Under the pieces are notes generated by a model. It was not told the DNA's origin, searched no databases, and was given only the letters and a program-made list of their open reading frames with translations. DNA of 64,000 nt from Domibacillus antri (GTDB taxonomy: Bacteria > Bacillota > Bacilli > Bacillales > Domibacillaceae), in contig NZ_MSDU01000004.1 in the NCBI RefSeq assembly GCF_001936625.1, positions 60,855 through 124,854 on the forward strand, read 5' to 3'. Each line of letters opens with the position of its first letter. The stretch's first letter is position 1. The translations under genes and the position numbers were made by a program. This document shows, piece after piece, positions 30,401 through 39,661 of the stretch.

Positions 30401-31528
30401 ATGCTGGCGGCAGTTGATGCAAACGGTATTCCTGTTTTGCTTGCCGGACCTGACGCGAAGAACACAGCGCTTCGTTTGAAACAAACCCCTCATTTTTGCC
30501 CGCAGTGCGGCCGCTTGGTCGTAGTCAGGGCGGGAGATGTCAATATTCCACACTTTGCCCACGAATCGTACGCTTTCTGTCATTCCTTTTCAGAACATGA
30601 ATCACCACGTCATCTCAGTGGTAAACTGGATTTATTTAAATGGATCACACGTACACATGAAGCACAAATGGAGGCACGTCTGCCGGATGGCTCGCAGCGT
30701 CCTGACATTTTATCGGGAACCATTGCGGTTGAATATCAGTGCTCGACTATTTCAGCCTCGCTTTTTCGTTCACGGACGGAAAAATACTGCGCGCGTGGTT
30801 TGAATCCTTTCTGGCTTTACGGTGGTCCGGCCATTGAACGAAAAGGGAGGTTTATTAAATTAATCCCTTTTCAGCGTCTTTTTTTGCGGTACCATGCAAA
30901 GATTGGTTTTTATATCATGGCGTATTGTCCGGACACAAAACTCTTTTCCATATATGGACAGATCACCCCTGTCACACCATCACTTTGTCTGGCGGACCGG
31001 CTTGATGTGAATATTACCGAGATGACATTTCCACCGTCGTCTGTTTTTTCCAAAGACCGTCATTTCTCCCTTTCCGCGTTTTTTGATGAAAAACGGAAAT
31101 GGATCGACCGTTCACTTTATTACAGCAATGCGCGTACTCATCCGTTTTTTCGCGCAGTTTATGAATCAGGGCGCAATCCGTATTTACTGTCAGAAGAAAT
31201 TGGCCTGCCTGTCCGGAGCGGTATGGCGATTCGCAATCATCCGGTGGAGTGGCAATTTTATATTGCGAATGAACGAAAATCGGGATCGATCGATGAAGCG
31301 GCCGCGATTGTCCGGAGCCGGATTGAAACGGGACATTTAAAAGAAGCGATCATGCCGCTTGCTCCATCGATGACTCCGGAACAGGCAGCGGCAGACTATG
31401 TCATGCTGCTGAATGATCTCAAAATGGAAATTCGCACGGACAGCAAATCGATGGGCGGAAAGGTTCAGAGGGAAGAACAATTTTGTCTTGCATATGAAAA
31501 GCAGATTATAGACAGGCTGATTTTTTGA
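30401..31528 (+). CDS. coiA: Competence protein CoiA
   Basis: A late competence protein needed for recombination of imported DNA. About 375 residues with a zinc-ribbon-like N-terminus (FCPQCGRLVVV) and a nuclease-like core: HESPRHLSGK, RPDILSG and VEYQCSTIS carry the expected Asp and Glu-x-Gln of a PD-(D/E)xK-type fold. The start is the ATG at 30401 with AAAGGAG nine bases upstream; an in-frame ATG at 30392 overlaps that site. Confidence 0.88.
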   Translation: MLAAVDANGIPVLLAGPDAKNTALRLKQTPHFCPQCGRLVVVRAGDVNIPHFAHESYAFCHSFSEHESPRHLSGKLDLFKWITRTHEAQMEARLPDGSQRPDILSGTIAVEYQCSTISASLFRSRTEKYCARGLNPFWLYGGPAIERKGRFIKLIPFQRLFLRYHAKIGFYIMAYCPDTKLFSIYGQITPVTPSLCLADRLDVNITEMTFPPSSVFSKDRHFSLSAFFDEKRKWIDRSLYYSNARTHPFFRAVYESGRNPYLLSEEIGLPVRSGMAIRNHPVEWQFYIANERKSGSIDEAAAIVRSRIETGHLKEAIMPLAPSMTPEQAAADYVMLLNDLKMEIRTDSKSMGGKVQREEQFCLAYEKQIIDRLIF

Positions 31529-31594
31529 GGAAAGAGAGAAAGGAATATACAATAAAGAAGGAGAATGGTTAAAGATAAAGGGAGGTTTTTTTGA

Positions 31595-33409
31595 ATGGCA
31601 GAAAATCAAGTGAAGCAGCTGCCCGCGCGCAGTGAGATTGCAGAGGAACTGAAATGGCGTCTGGAAGATATTTTTGAAACAGATGCAGCGTGGGAAGAAG
31701 AGTTTAAAGCAATTCAAACGCTCGCGCAAGAAGCGGCATCTTACAATGGAACACTCGGTGACAGCGCGGAACAGCTGTATTCGTTTTTTGATTGGCAGGA
31801 CACGTTACTTCAGCGGATGGGCAAGCTGTATACGTATGCCCATATGCGTTACGATGAAGACACACAAAACGCGTTTTATCAAGGAATGAATGATCGCGCA
31901 AAGACGCTTTACACACAAATTGCGGGTGCGCTATCCTTTTCAGATCCGGAAATTTTATCGATTGATGAAGAGAAGATCAACGGCTTTGTCGCGTCCTATG
32001 AGCCGCTGTCTCTTTATAAAAAAGTGCTTGAAGATTTGAACAAACAGCGACCGCACGTGCTGTCAGCTGTGGAAGAGAATTTGCTGGCACAGGCGTCCGA
32101 TGTGCTCGGATCATCCAGTGCGACATTCGGGATGCTGAACAATGCCGATCTTGAATTTCCGGTTATCCAGGATGAAAACGGGGAAAGTGTGCAAATTACG
32201 CATGGGAATTACGTCCGTTTTTTAGAATCACCGGACCGCCGCGTGCGTGAGGAAGCATTCAAAGCGGTGTACGCCACATATGGAAACTTTAAAAATACAT
32301 TTGCTTCAACCTTGTCGGGACAAATTAAAAAAGATAATTTTGCCGCACGTGTCCGGCATTACAGCAGTGCACGGGAAGCAGCGCTGTCACGCAATCACAT
32401 TCCGGAAGATGTGTATGATAATTTAGTCAGCACGATCAATCAAAACCTGCCGCTTTTGCATCGGTATGTAGCGCTGCGCAAAAAAGTGCTCGGTCTGGAT
32501 GAACTCCATATGTATGATTTGTACACGCCGCTTGTAGCGGAAGGCAAATTTGATGTAACGTATGATGAAGCGAAAGAGCTCCTTTTAAAAGGATTACAGC
32601 CGCTTGGTGAAGAATATAACAACATTCTGGCGGAAGGTTTAAACGGCCGCTGGGTGGATGTTGTCGAGAATAAAGGGAAACGGAGCGGAGCGTATTCATC
32701 CGGCGCATACGGCACGAATCCATATATTTTAATGAACTGGCAGGATAATGTGAATAACTTGTTTACGCTGGCTCACGAATTCGGCCATAGCATTCACAGC
32801 TATTACACACGCCAAAATCAGCCTTATGTGTACGGAGATTATTCGATCTTTGTGGCCGAAGTCGCTTCCACATGCAATGAGTCTATTTTAAATGATTATT
32901 TGCTGAAAACAACTGAAGATGAGAAAAAACGTATTTATTTACTTAACCATTTTTTAGAAACCTTCCGCGGGACTGTTTTCCGACAAACGATGTTTGCGGA
33001 ATTTGAACATCTTATTCATGAAAAAGCGCAAAATGGAGAAGCATTGACAGCGGATGGACTGAGTGAGGCGTATTATGAACTGAATAAAAAATATTTTGGC
33101 GATGGTATGGTGATTGATGAAGAGATTGCGCTAGAATGGGCACGTATTCCGCATTTTTACTACAATTACTACGTTTATCAATATGCCACTGGTTTAAGTG
33201 CGGCGATTGCGTTATCTTCACAAATTTTAGAAGAGGGCAAGCCGGCTGCAGAACGGTACACTAATGAATTTTTGAAAGCGGGCAGTTCCGCTGATCCAAT
33301 TGATGTATTGAAGCGTGCCGGTGTGGATATGACCGCCGCTGATGCGATTGAATCTGCATGCAAAGTATTTGAGCAGTCACTTGAAGAAATGGAAAGGCTT
33401 TTGTCTTAA
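31595..33409 (+). CDS. pepF: Oligoendopeptidase F
   Basis: M3-family zinc metallopeptidase of 604 residues that cleaves 7-17-residue peptides. The zinc motif is LAHEFGHSIHSYY, with the third ligand in VAEVASTCNE. AAAGGGAGG precedes the ATG. The synteny coiA-pepF is conserved in Bacillus. Confidence 0.93.
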   Translation: MAENQVKQLPARSEIAEELKWRLEDIFETDAAWEEEFKAIQTLAQEAASYNGTLGDSAEQLYSFFDWQDTLLQRMGKLYTYAHMRYDEDTQNAFYQGMNDRAKTLYTQIAGALSFSDPEILSIDEEKINGFVASYEPLSLYKKVLEDLNKQRPHVLSAVEENLLAQASDVLGSSSATFGMLNNADLEFPVIQDENGESVQITHGNYVRFLESPDRRVREEAFKAVYATYGNFKNTFASTLSGQIKKDNFAARVRHYSSAREAALSRNHIPEDVYDNLVSTINQNLPLLHRYVALRKKVLGLDELHMYDLYTPLVAEGKFDVTYDEAKELLLKGLQPLGEEYNNILAEGLNGRWVDVVENKGKRSGAYSSGAYGTNPYILMNWQDNVNNLFTLAHEFGHSIHSYYTRQNQPYVYGDYSIFVAEVASTCNESILNDYLLKTTEDEKKRIYLLNHFLETFRGTVFRQTMFAEFEHLIHEKAQNGEALTADGLSEAYYELNKKYFGDGMVIDEEIALEWARIPHFYYNYYVYQYATGLSAAIALSSQILEEGKPAAERYTNEFLKAGSSADPIDVLKRAGVDMTAADAIESACKVFEQSLEEMERLLS

Positions 33410-33583
33410 TCTGGTAGTTAACGCTGTCAAACCCATTATTTTGACAATCGTGTGAACGAAAGGGGCTTTTCTTGCAACAGATGGGCCATACATGATAACA
33501 TTAGGTCGTGAAGTTGATCACAAACAAACATATACCCCTTTGTTTGACCGTGAAAAATTTCTCCCATCCCCTTTGTTCGTAAG

Positions 33584-33613
33584 AAAAAGCTCCGCTTTGG
33601 CGGAGCTTTTTCT
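33584..33613 (+). terminator. Terminator downstream of pepF
   Basis: AAAAAGCTCCGC pairs with GCGGAGCTTTTT. The 304-base gap 33410-33713 also contains a short palindrome around TGATCA at 33515-33521; no convincing gene is present. Confidence 0.85.
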
Positions 33614-33713
33614 ATTGTAGCAGGTCTTACTTAAAATTATTTCTTTTGTTAATTCAATCGTCCAGACATATTCCTCCCGTTTTCATAATGTAATAAAGAA
33701 AGGAGGGATTAAG

Positions 33714-33974
33714 ATGCCAGGACACAATAACAACAAAGGGAATCAAATGGGGAATGACCAAAAAGGGCATGATCAGAAAGGGCACGGACATGAGAATGTC
33801 CAAGAGCAATTAAACGAGTTAAAGGAAAAAGTAGAAAAGCAGCAAATGCAAATTGATCGTTTGAAAAAGAAAGTAAAACGTCTTGCTAAAAAAGTGGATC
33901 GTCTTGAAGACAAAGTAGAACATCTTAAGGAAAAAAAGGATAAAGATAAGCGTGAAAAAAAACATGATTGCTAA
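33714..33974 (+). CDS. Small His/Lys-rich coiled-coil protein (86 aa)
   Basis: An N-terminal low-complexity part, rich in Gly, Asn and His (KGHDQKGHGHEN), is followed by an almost uninterrupted heptad coiled coil (about residues 27-80) with alternating Leu/Val and Lys/Glu, ending in KKHDC. A very strong AAAGGAGG lies seven bases before the ATG. No family recognised. The His-rich head and terminal Cys could bind metal, and the coil suggests oligomerisation; both are inferences. Confidence 0.7.
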   Translation: MPGHNNNKGNQMGNDQKGHDQKGHGHENVQEQLNELKEKVEKQQMQIDRLKKKVKRLAKKVDRLEDKVEHLKEKKDKDKREKKHDC

Positions 33975-33998
33975 TGATTAGCGGTATAATCAAAAAAA

Positions 33999-34034
33999 CA
34001 GCCATGCTTCGTTATGATGGAGCATGGCTGTCTT
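33999..34034 (+). terminator. Terminator of the coiled-coil gene
   Basis: CAGCCATGCT pairs with AGCATGGCTG, then TCTTT. Confidence 0.75.
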
Positions 34035-34042
34035 TATATGAT

Positions 34043-34072
34043 AAGACGCCCTCTTTATCGGCGTCTTTTTTA
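34043..34072 (+). terminator. Second hairpin, overlapping the yjbH 3' end
   Basis: AAGACGCC pairs with GGCGTCTT, followed by TTTT on the plus strand. It forms a double barrier facing the convergent yjbH. Confidence 0.65.
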
Positions 34073-34897
34073 ATGGATATATTCCCAGAAGGTTCCGTGC
34101 TTTGTATCGATTTTGCGTACTTTTCGCTGCAGCTGCAATTTTTTCATTTCATGCTCGGCACAACCATCGGACCAGTCATATACTTCGCTGATTTCGCTTG
34201 TCGCTGCGATGCGGAAATATTGCATGAATTCCTCAAGCGGCGGCGGTTCCAGCGGTTCAGGTATTTCCTCTAACATTTCCTGCAAAATCTGCACGTAAAT
34301 ATCATATGAATATAAACCGGTAATTTTAATGCCTTCATCTTCAATCCGCTCGTTGAAAAAGACAATGGTCGGAGCTTCATCGACATCCATTTCACACGTA
34401 ATCGTTAAATCGCATTGAAAGGCTTTTGTCGCACCGGCGGAATGAATATCATTTAAAAATTCCCCTTTATCAAGACCGGATTCTTCGGCGCATCGGCTTA
34501 ATACAGCCAAGTCGGATACATTTTCTCTATCTAAGAAAAGCTGTTCCTGCAATTTGCGTAAAAATTTGCTGCCGGCCCGCTTCCCTTGCAATTCAGCTGC
34601 TTTTATCGCAATGGATGCCAGAAAAGGAGAAGAAACAGCATCTTCCACCCAGACAGACTCATCGCATGCAAGACCGCTGCGTTCTACAGCAAGAGGCCGT
34701 CTCGGTACGTTTAATGCGGTCAGTTTTCCGGTCAAGACTTGCTTCAGCTTAAAATAATGTCCATATTCGATTTGCAGCTTCCGGATCATGGGGTCAAGTG
34801 CCCAGCATTCGGGACAAAGCGGATCGACGAATACATATAGTTCCAGCGGTTTTTGCCGGGCGGAGCAAATCCGTTCAGGTAATTGCATTGAATTCAC
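34070..34897 (-). CDS. yjbH: YjbH (SpxH), ClpXP adaptor for Spx
   Basis: A DsbA-like thioredoxin-fold adaptor of 275 residues that delivers Spx to ClpXP. The CxxC appears in [18 protein letters not shown]. The GTG start overlaps the yjbI stop by four bases (GTGA) with GAGGGTG upstream, so the two are coupled. The presence of spx 5 kb away completes the pair. Confidence 0.88.
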   Translation of the reverse strand: MNSMQLPERICSARQKPLELYVFVDPLCPECWALDPMIRKLQIEYGHYFKLKQVLTGKLTALNVPRRPLAVERSGLACDESVWVEDAVSSPFLASIAIKAAELQGKRAGSKFLRKLQEQLFLDRENVSDLAVLSRCAEESGLDKGEFLNDIHSAGATKAFQCDLTITCEMDVDEAPTIVFFNERIEDEGIKITGLYSYDIYVQILQEMLEEIPEPLEPPPLEEFMQYFRIAATSEISEVYDWSDGCAEHEMKKLQLQRKVRKIDTKHGTFWEYIH

Positions 34898-35292
34898 ATT
34901 ACATCACCCTCATCATCCGGCCGGTTCACCATATGGTGGGCCGTTTGTGTAAGTCGTTCAAAAAAGAAAGCCCGTAGCTCTCCATTAAGCTGCACATCGT
35001 CCATTGCGGCATCCATACATGAGAGCCAGGCTTCAGCCCGAATCGGTGTAATGGCAAATGGCAAATGGCGTGCACGGAGCATAGGGTGCCCATGTTCATC
35101 TGTATATAGTGGCGGTCCGCCCAAAAACTGTGTTAAAAACTGTTTCTGCTTTCGGGCAGTTTCCGTTAAGTCATCGGGAAAAATCGGCGCAAGATCCGGA
35201 TGCTGTGAAACGCGGCTGTAAAACACGTCAACCAGCTTTGATAGCTGTTCTTCACCAATGATGTCGTATGGAACACTGGATTGCTCGGCCAT
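34894..35292 (-). CDS. yjbI: Truncated haemoglobin YjbI
   Basis: A group II (trHbO) globin of 132 residues. Family features are the F-helix region [20 protein letters not shown] with proximal His, and PPLYTDEHG. The start is at 35292, eight bases after GGAG; the upstream extension has no site. YjbI is proposed to protect proteins from oxidation, and its coupling to yjbH supports a redox role. Confidence 0.88.
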   Translation of the reverse strand: MAEQSSVPYDIIGEEQLSKLVDVFYSRVSQHPDLAPIFPDDLTETARKQKQFLTQFLGGPPLYTDEHGHPMLRARHLPFAITPIRAEAWLSCMDAAMDDVQLNGELRAFFFERLTQTAHHMVNRPDDEGDVM

Positions 35293-35436
35293 AAAAGTGA
35301 CTCCTTTTTCCTCGTAGTGTAAGTACATTTTAACAAGGCTTCGTGTATAAAACAAATGAAGTGTCTTATAAAGTTTCAAATGCTGGGAATGCGGCACTTT
35401 GCGGCAGCGCAGCCGGGACTCCTATTCTATGAGCTG

Positions 35437-35467
35437 AAAAAAACGGCTCTACGCATGGTAGTAGCCG
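35437..35467 (-). terminator. Terminator of the yjbK-cwlQ operon
   Basis: On the minus strand CGGCTACTAC and GTAGAGCCG form an imperfect stem, then TTTTTTT. The stem overlaps the last codons of cwlQ. Confidence 0.75.
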
Positions 35468-36054
35468 GTTACTTTTTTTACATAATTTTGCGTTTCGTTA
35501 AATGGTGGAATGCCGCCGTATTTTTTTACGTTGCCGGGCCCGGCATTGTAGGCAGCGAGTGCAAGGGATGTATTGCCGTCAAACATATCAAGCATTTGCC
35601 GCAAATATTTTGTGCCGCCAAACACATTCTGCTCGGGATCAAAGGAATTTTGTACACCAAGATAGCGTGCCGTGGCAGGCATCAGCTGCATAAGACCGGA
35701 TGCTCCGGCATGACTGACCGCACTCGGATTAAAATTGGATTCCTGTCTGATAACAGATTGTATGAGCTTTTTCGGCACATTATACTTCTCCGCCGCGCGT
35801 GTAATGATATCATCATAGTTTGTTTTTGGTACGGATAAAAGGTCAGCGCCGGCTTTTGTATAAAGCGCCGGCTTAGCTGCAGCGCCCGCTTCGCCCGCAT
35901 TTACAATTTCAAGCCCCTGCAGGAGCGCCTGCTGTAAGATGGAGCCAAAGACCATGGAGCTGTTTGCTGACGCAGTAAATGGTGAAGTGTTTGGCGTCCC
36001 AGTGGCTTTCATCATCGTCGAATGAATCATTGTATTGAAAAAATTCGTATCCAC
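35449..36054 (-). CDS. cwlQ: Lytic transglycosylase CwlQ (YjbJ)
   Basis: A C-terminal SLT domain of about 110 residues: catalytic Glu in SVIRQESNFNP, then GLMQLMPATARYLG and ALAAYNAGPGNVKKYGG. B. subtilis CwlQ has both muramidase and transglycosylase activity. The start is the GTG at 36054, eight bases after GGAGG and one base after the yjbK stop, giving 201 residues. No classic signal peptide is seen, which is also true of its homologue. Confidence 0.85.
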   Translation of the reverse strand: MDTNFFNTMIHSTMMKATGTPNTSPFTASANSSMVFGSILQQALLQGLEIVNAGEAGAAAKPALYTKAGADLLSVPKTNYDDIITRAAEKYNVPKKLIQSVIRQESNFNPSAVSHAGASGLMQLMPATARYLGVQNSFDPEQNVFGGTKYLRQMLDMFDGNTSLALAAYNAGPGNVKKYGGIPPFNETQNYVKKVTGYYHA

Positions 36055-36055
36055 G

Positions 36056-36628
36056 TCATTTGCCTCCGTTTTGAATGTTTGTGTTGTAAAAACGGCGAAT
36101 TTTATTTTCAGCCGGTTTGTAGTCGATATCAAATTCCTTTAAGAGAGCGTAAAAAATCTCTTCCCCCTTAAGACCGGCAGCTTCATATTCAATTTCGTAA
36201 TCCTCTTGATTCACGTATGTGCTATGGTCAAAAACGAGTAATCCGCCTTCGTATGCCATTTCGGCACGCGCTGTTGACAATGTACCAAAATGAACGAATG
36301 AGTCTGTGCCTGCAAGGCTGCGGGCAGCAGCGGCTACTTCGTTTTCAGGAATGTGACCGGACAATGCGGACGCCGCGTCTTCAGCGGAAAGCGAAACGGT
36401 GGATTCAAGCAGGCCTGTCTCAGCCGGTTCTTTCAATGTCATTTCGAAGTGTCCGTTTTTTTCACGAATACGCAGGGCGGCACCCGCTTCTTTCAGCGAA
36501 AAATGATCCGTATCGAAATAATGGTTATGCTGTGTGATAAAAGGGCCGGGTTTAAAAGCTTTTACAAGCTGTTCAAATTGAGTTTTTGTCAGTAAGCATT
36601 TAAATTCGATCTCTATTTCCTGCTTCAT
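36056..36628 (-). CDS. yjbK: CYTH-domain protein YjbK
   Basis: 190 residues of the CYTH/triphosphate-tunnel superfamily. The signature ExExK is EIEFK at residues 6-10, with further tunnel residues in AALRIREKNG, MTLKEP and EIEYEA. The substrate is probably an inorganic or nucleotide triphosphate; unknown. It forms a tight operon with cwlQ, divergent from yjbL. Confidence 0.87.
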   Translation of the reverse strand: MKQEIEIEFKCLLTKTQFEQLVKAFKPGPFITQHNHYFDTDHFSLKEAGAALRIREKNGHFEMTLKEPAETGLLESTVSLSAEDAASALSGHIPENEVAAAARSLAGTDSFVHFGTLSTARAEMAYEGGLLVFDHSTYVNQEDYEIEYEAAGLKGEEIFYALLKEFDIDYKPAENKIRRFYNTNIQNGGK

Positions 36629-36758
36629 GTATCTGCCTCTTTTTCCAAATAAGTATCTTCTTTTATTGTAGCTTGTTCAGATTGTGTTTGAAAGAACAAA
36701 TTGTGGTAAAATGATTAAGATGTTTTAAATGAACGGATTGTTTAAAGGAGAGGTCAAC

Positions 36759-37139
36759 ATGAGAACGAAATGGCATTTTACACAAACGGAGTGGGTGGAT
36801 GGTACGCTTCGTCTATTATCGGAAGAGGATGTTGAAGTCATGCATCTTCAGGCGGCGAATCAAGTCATAACCGATTCAGATGCATTTGCTTTCGTCTATT
36901 TGGCTGAAGCAGAACCGGGATATGTGTATTTATACTTGCACGAAAGCACGTGGCCGGATGTCAAAAAAGCGGTCGAAGGGAAAAATTCAGTCGAAGCGGC
37001 CGGTACAGACGGAACATTTACACTTGTTTCTTTTCACGAAGAAATGGAAGAGCTTTTGGCAAATATTGAAGGAAACAGCAATTACGGTGAGGAAATGGTG
37101 GAGAAAGTGGAACGTGTTTTTTTCGCCGGCCAGCGCTGA
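36759..37139 (+). CDS. yjbL: UPF0738 protein YjbL
   Basis: A 126-residue acidic cytoplasmic protein with no known function, identified by position and by the VITDSDAFAFVYLAEAEPGYVYLYL stretch typical of YjbL. The start at 36759 follows AAAGGAGAGG. The downstream alarmone synthetase begins 11 bases after the stop. Confidence 0.75.
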   Translation: MRTKWHFTQTEWVDGTLRLLSEEDVEVMHLQAANQVITDSDAFAFVYLAEAEPGYVYLYLHESTWPDVKKAVEGKNSVEAAGTDGTFTLVSFHEEMEELLANIEGNSNYGEEMVEKVERVFFAGQR

Positions 37140-37150
37140 TGGAGGCAGTT

Positions 37151-37768
37151 ATGGACAATTGGGATGAGTTTTTAGCACCTTATAAGCAGGCGGTAGAAGA
37201 ATTGAAGGTAAAGCTGCGGGGGATACGAAAGCAGTTTGCAATTGAAGATGACCGCTCACCGATCGAGTTTGTGACGGGCCGTGTGAAGCCGGTTCCGAGC
37301 ATTCTCGATAAAATGAATGCAAAAAAAATTCCGATGGAGCGAATTCACTGCGATATGCAGGATATTGCGGGGCTGCGCATGATGTGCCAGTTCGTCGATG
37401 ACATTAAAAATGTCGTTGAAATTCTCCGGAAACGAAATGATTTTAAGATTATAGAAGAAAAAGATTATATTTCACATAAAAAACCGAGCGGCTACCGGTC
37501 GTATCATATGGTTGTAGAGTATCCGGTGCAGACGATTCACGGAGAAAAGAAACTGTTAGCGGAAATTCAAATTCGGACGCTCGCGATGAACTTTTGGGCA
37601 ACGATTGAGCATTCGCTGAATTATAAATATAACGGTGATTTTCCGGAAGAGATTCAAACGAGACTTCAAAGAGCGGCGGAAGCGGCTTTTCGTCTCGACG
37701 AAGAAATGTCGCTGATCCGCGAAGAAATTCAGGAAGCGCAGCTGTTTTTTACAAAGAAAAAGGAATGA
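37151..37768 (+). CDS. sasB: Small alarmone synthetase SasB (RelQ, YjbM)
   Basis: Makes (p)ppGpp from GTP/GDP and ATP; it is a tetramer activated by pppGpp. 205 residues of a single RelA/SpoT synthetase domain: GRVKPVPSILDKM, DIAGLRMMCQF, KPSGYRSYHMVVE and the EIQIRT motif with FWATIEHSLNYKY. The start at 37151 is five bases after GGAGG. An operon with nadK and yjbO follows, as in B. subtilis. Confidence 0.93.
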   Translation: MDNWDEFLAPYKQAVEELKVKLRGIRKQFAIEDDRSPIEFVTGRVKPVPSILDKMNAKKIPMERIHCDMQDIAGLRMMCQFVDDIKNVVEILRKRNDFKIIEEKDYISHKKPSGYRSYHMVVEYPVQTIHGEKKLLAEIQIRTLAMNFWATIEHSLNYKYNGDFPEEIQTRLQRAAEAAFRLDEEMSLIREEIQEAQLFFTKKKE

Positions 37769-37793
37769 ACAATAATCGGCAGGGGGAAGCAGA

Positions 37794-38588
37794 ATGAAGT
37801 TTGCGATTACGTCAAAAGGGGATGCGAAATCCAATGCACTGATGCATAAAATTCGTAATTATTTAACGGATTTTAAGCTGACATATGATGAGAGCGAGCC
37901 CGATATTGTCATTTCCGTCGGCGGTGACGGGACACTGCTTTATGCGTTTCACCGGTACAGCGGGCGGCTTGATAAAACAGCCTTCGTCGGTGTCCATACC
38001 GGGCATCTCGGCTTTTATGCGGACTGGACGCCGGATGAAATTGAGAAGCTGGTGATCGCCATTGCACGGACGCCTTATCAAATTATTGAATATCCGCTTC
38101 TTGAAGCGATTATCCGCTATCAGCACGGGGGAAAAGAAACGCGTTATTTAGCGTTAAATGAATCGACAGTCAAAAGTGTCGATGGAACACTTGTCATGGA
38201 CGTGGAAATTCGCGGCGAACATTTTGAGCGCTTTCGCGGCGACGGATTATGTGTGTCCACGCCGTCAGGAAGTACCGCGTATAATAAAGCGCTTGGCGGC
38301 GCGATCTTACATCCGTCAATCCGTGCGCTGCAGCTTGCCGAAATGGCGTCCATTAACAACCGTGTGTTCCGGACGGTCGGCTCACCGCTTATTTTGCCCG
38401 CTCATCACACGTGTATGCTGAAACCGGTTAACCGCCCTGACTTTTTAGTGACGATTGATCATTTGACGATTTTACATAAAGATGTGAAATCGATTCAATA
38501 CCGTGTCGCCAGCGAAAAAATCCGCTTTGCCCGTTTCCGTCCATTCCCGTTCTGGAAGCGGGTGCATGACTCGTTTGTCAGCAGCTAA
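37794..38588 (+). CDS. nadK: NAD kinase
   Basis: Phosphorylates NAD to NADP. 264 residues with [13 protein letters not shown] (catalytic GGDG), NESTVKS and [18 protein letters not shown] motifs. A GGGGGAAG site precedes the ATG. It lies between the alarmone synthetase and the pseudouridine synthase, an arrangement conserved in Bacillus. Confidence 0.94.
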   Translation: MKFAITSKGDAKSNALMHKIRNYLTDFKLTYDESEPDIVISVGGDGTLLYAFHRYSGRLDKTAFVGVHTGHLGFYADWTPDEIEKLVIAIARTPYQIIEYPLLEAIIRYQHGGKETRYLALNESTVKSVDGTLVMDVEIRGEHFERFRGDGLCVSTPSGSTAYNKALGGAILHPSIRALQLAEMASINNRVFRTVGSPLILPAHHTCMLKPVNRPDFLVTIDHLTILHKDVKSIQYRVASEKIRFARFRPFPFWKRVHDSFVSS

Positions 38589-38589
38589 C

Positions 38590-39471
38590 ATGAAACCATT
38601 TGAATTAAACTGGATAAACCGTGAAGATGGCGTTTTTCTGAGAACATTTTTACAGGAAAAATCCATTTCAAAGCGGGCGCTGACAGATATTAAATTTTCA
38701 GGCGGTTTTATTTCAGTAAACGGGAAAGAAGTGAATGTCCGCCACGTATTAAGGGCAGGGGATGCGGTACGAGTTATTTTCCCGCCGGAAGTGCCATCAG
38801 ACGGCATTCGGGCTGAACGGATTAAATTGAATGTCTTGTATGAAGATGATGTGCTGATCGCCATTGGAAAGCCGGCCGGGATGAGCACCATTCCATCTCG
38901 TGAGCATCCGGACGGCTCCCTCGCCGCCGGATTGCTTGGCTTATATGAAGAACGGGAAATTGCCGCAACGGCTCATATCGTGACAAGGCTCGACCGCGAT
39001 ACGTCAGGAATTGTTCTGGCGGCGAAAAATCGCCACGTTCATCATTTGCTTTCGGATATGCAGAAAAAGAAGCTCGTTTATCGGCGTTATGAAGCGTTCG
39101 CAGAAGGAATGTTTTCGGATGAATCAGGCGTCGTGGATGCGCCGATTGGCCGCCGGGATGACAGCATTATTGAACGGATGGTGCGCCCGGATGGACAATT
39201 TGCGCGCACCAGCTATCGCGTTTTGACCCAGTATGATGATTTTGCCCATGTGGAAGTAAAACCGGAAACAGGGCGCACACACCAGATTCGCGTTCACATG
39301 GCGCACATCGGTCATCCGCTTGCCGGAGATGACCTGTATGGCGGCAGTTTGCGATGGATTAAACGCCAGGCGCTTCACTGCGGGTATTTATCGTTTCCGC
39401 ATCCGCTAACGGGAAAAAATTTGCATATCGCCATGTCCATGCCGGAAGATATGAAAAAAATGATCCATTAA
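38590..39471 (+). CDS. yjbO: RluD-family pseudouridine synthase YjbO
   Basis: About 293 residues with an N-terminal S4-like RNA-binding part (SKRALTDIKFSGGFISVNGK) and the RluA/RluD catalytic motif TRLDRDTSGIVLA containing the essential Asp; GRTHQIRVHM follows. The RNA target is unknown. The start at 38590 fits homologues but has a weak Shine-Dalgarno; an in-frame ATG at 38566 inside nadK has GGAAGCGGG and is an alternative. Confidence 0.88.
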   Translation: MKPFELNWINREDGVFLRTFLQEKSISKRALTDIKFSGGFISVNGKEVNVRHVLRAGDAVRVIFPPEVPSDGIRAERIKLNVLYEDDVLIAIGKPAGMSTIPSREHPDGSLAAGLLGLYEEREIAATAHIVTRLDRDTSGIVLAAKNRHVHHLLSDMQKKKLVYRRYEAFAEGMFSDESGVVDAPIGRRDDSIIERMVRPDGQFARTSYRVLTQYDDFAHVEVKPETGRTHQIRVHMAHIGHPLAGDDLYGGSLRWIKRQALHCGYLSFPHPLTGKNLHIAMSMPEDMKKMIH

Positions 39472-39514
39472 AAGAAGCCGGGCTCTAAATTTCGGAGCAC
39501 GGCTTGTTGTGTTG

Positions 39515-39660
39515 GTCACGCAAACCTGGAAATAGTCACGTTCAAAGTGAGTTAGTCACGCAAACCTGGAAATAGTCACGTTCAAAGTGAGTTAGTCATG
39601 CAAACCCGGAAATGGACACGTTCAAAGTAAATTGGTCACGCAGCCCTGGATTTCGTCACG
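39515..39660. repeat. GTCACG repeat array, exact 20-bp period (eight units)
   Basis: GTCACG or a one-base variant begins at 39515, 39535, 39555, 39575, 39595, 39615, 39635 and 39655. Two unit types alternate, GTCACGCAAACCTGGAAATA and GTCACGTTCAAAGTGAGTTA, making a 40-bp super-unit. It lies between convergent yjbO and prpE and abuts the prpE stop. Confidence 0.85.
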
Positions 39661-39661
39661 A

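Noticed and set aside
33525..33600. Short ORF starting near ATGATAACATTAGG downstream of pepF
   Set aside because: It runs into the terminator stem, has no convincing ribosome-binding site and I know no homologue.
33968..34273. 101-codon open frame on the plus strand
   Set aside because: Runs through two terminator hairpins and antisense to yjbH; no family features.
39515..39660. Possible CRISPR array
   Set aside because: Units are directly adjacent with no unique spacers, the period is 20 bp and no cas genes are nearby.
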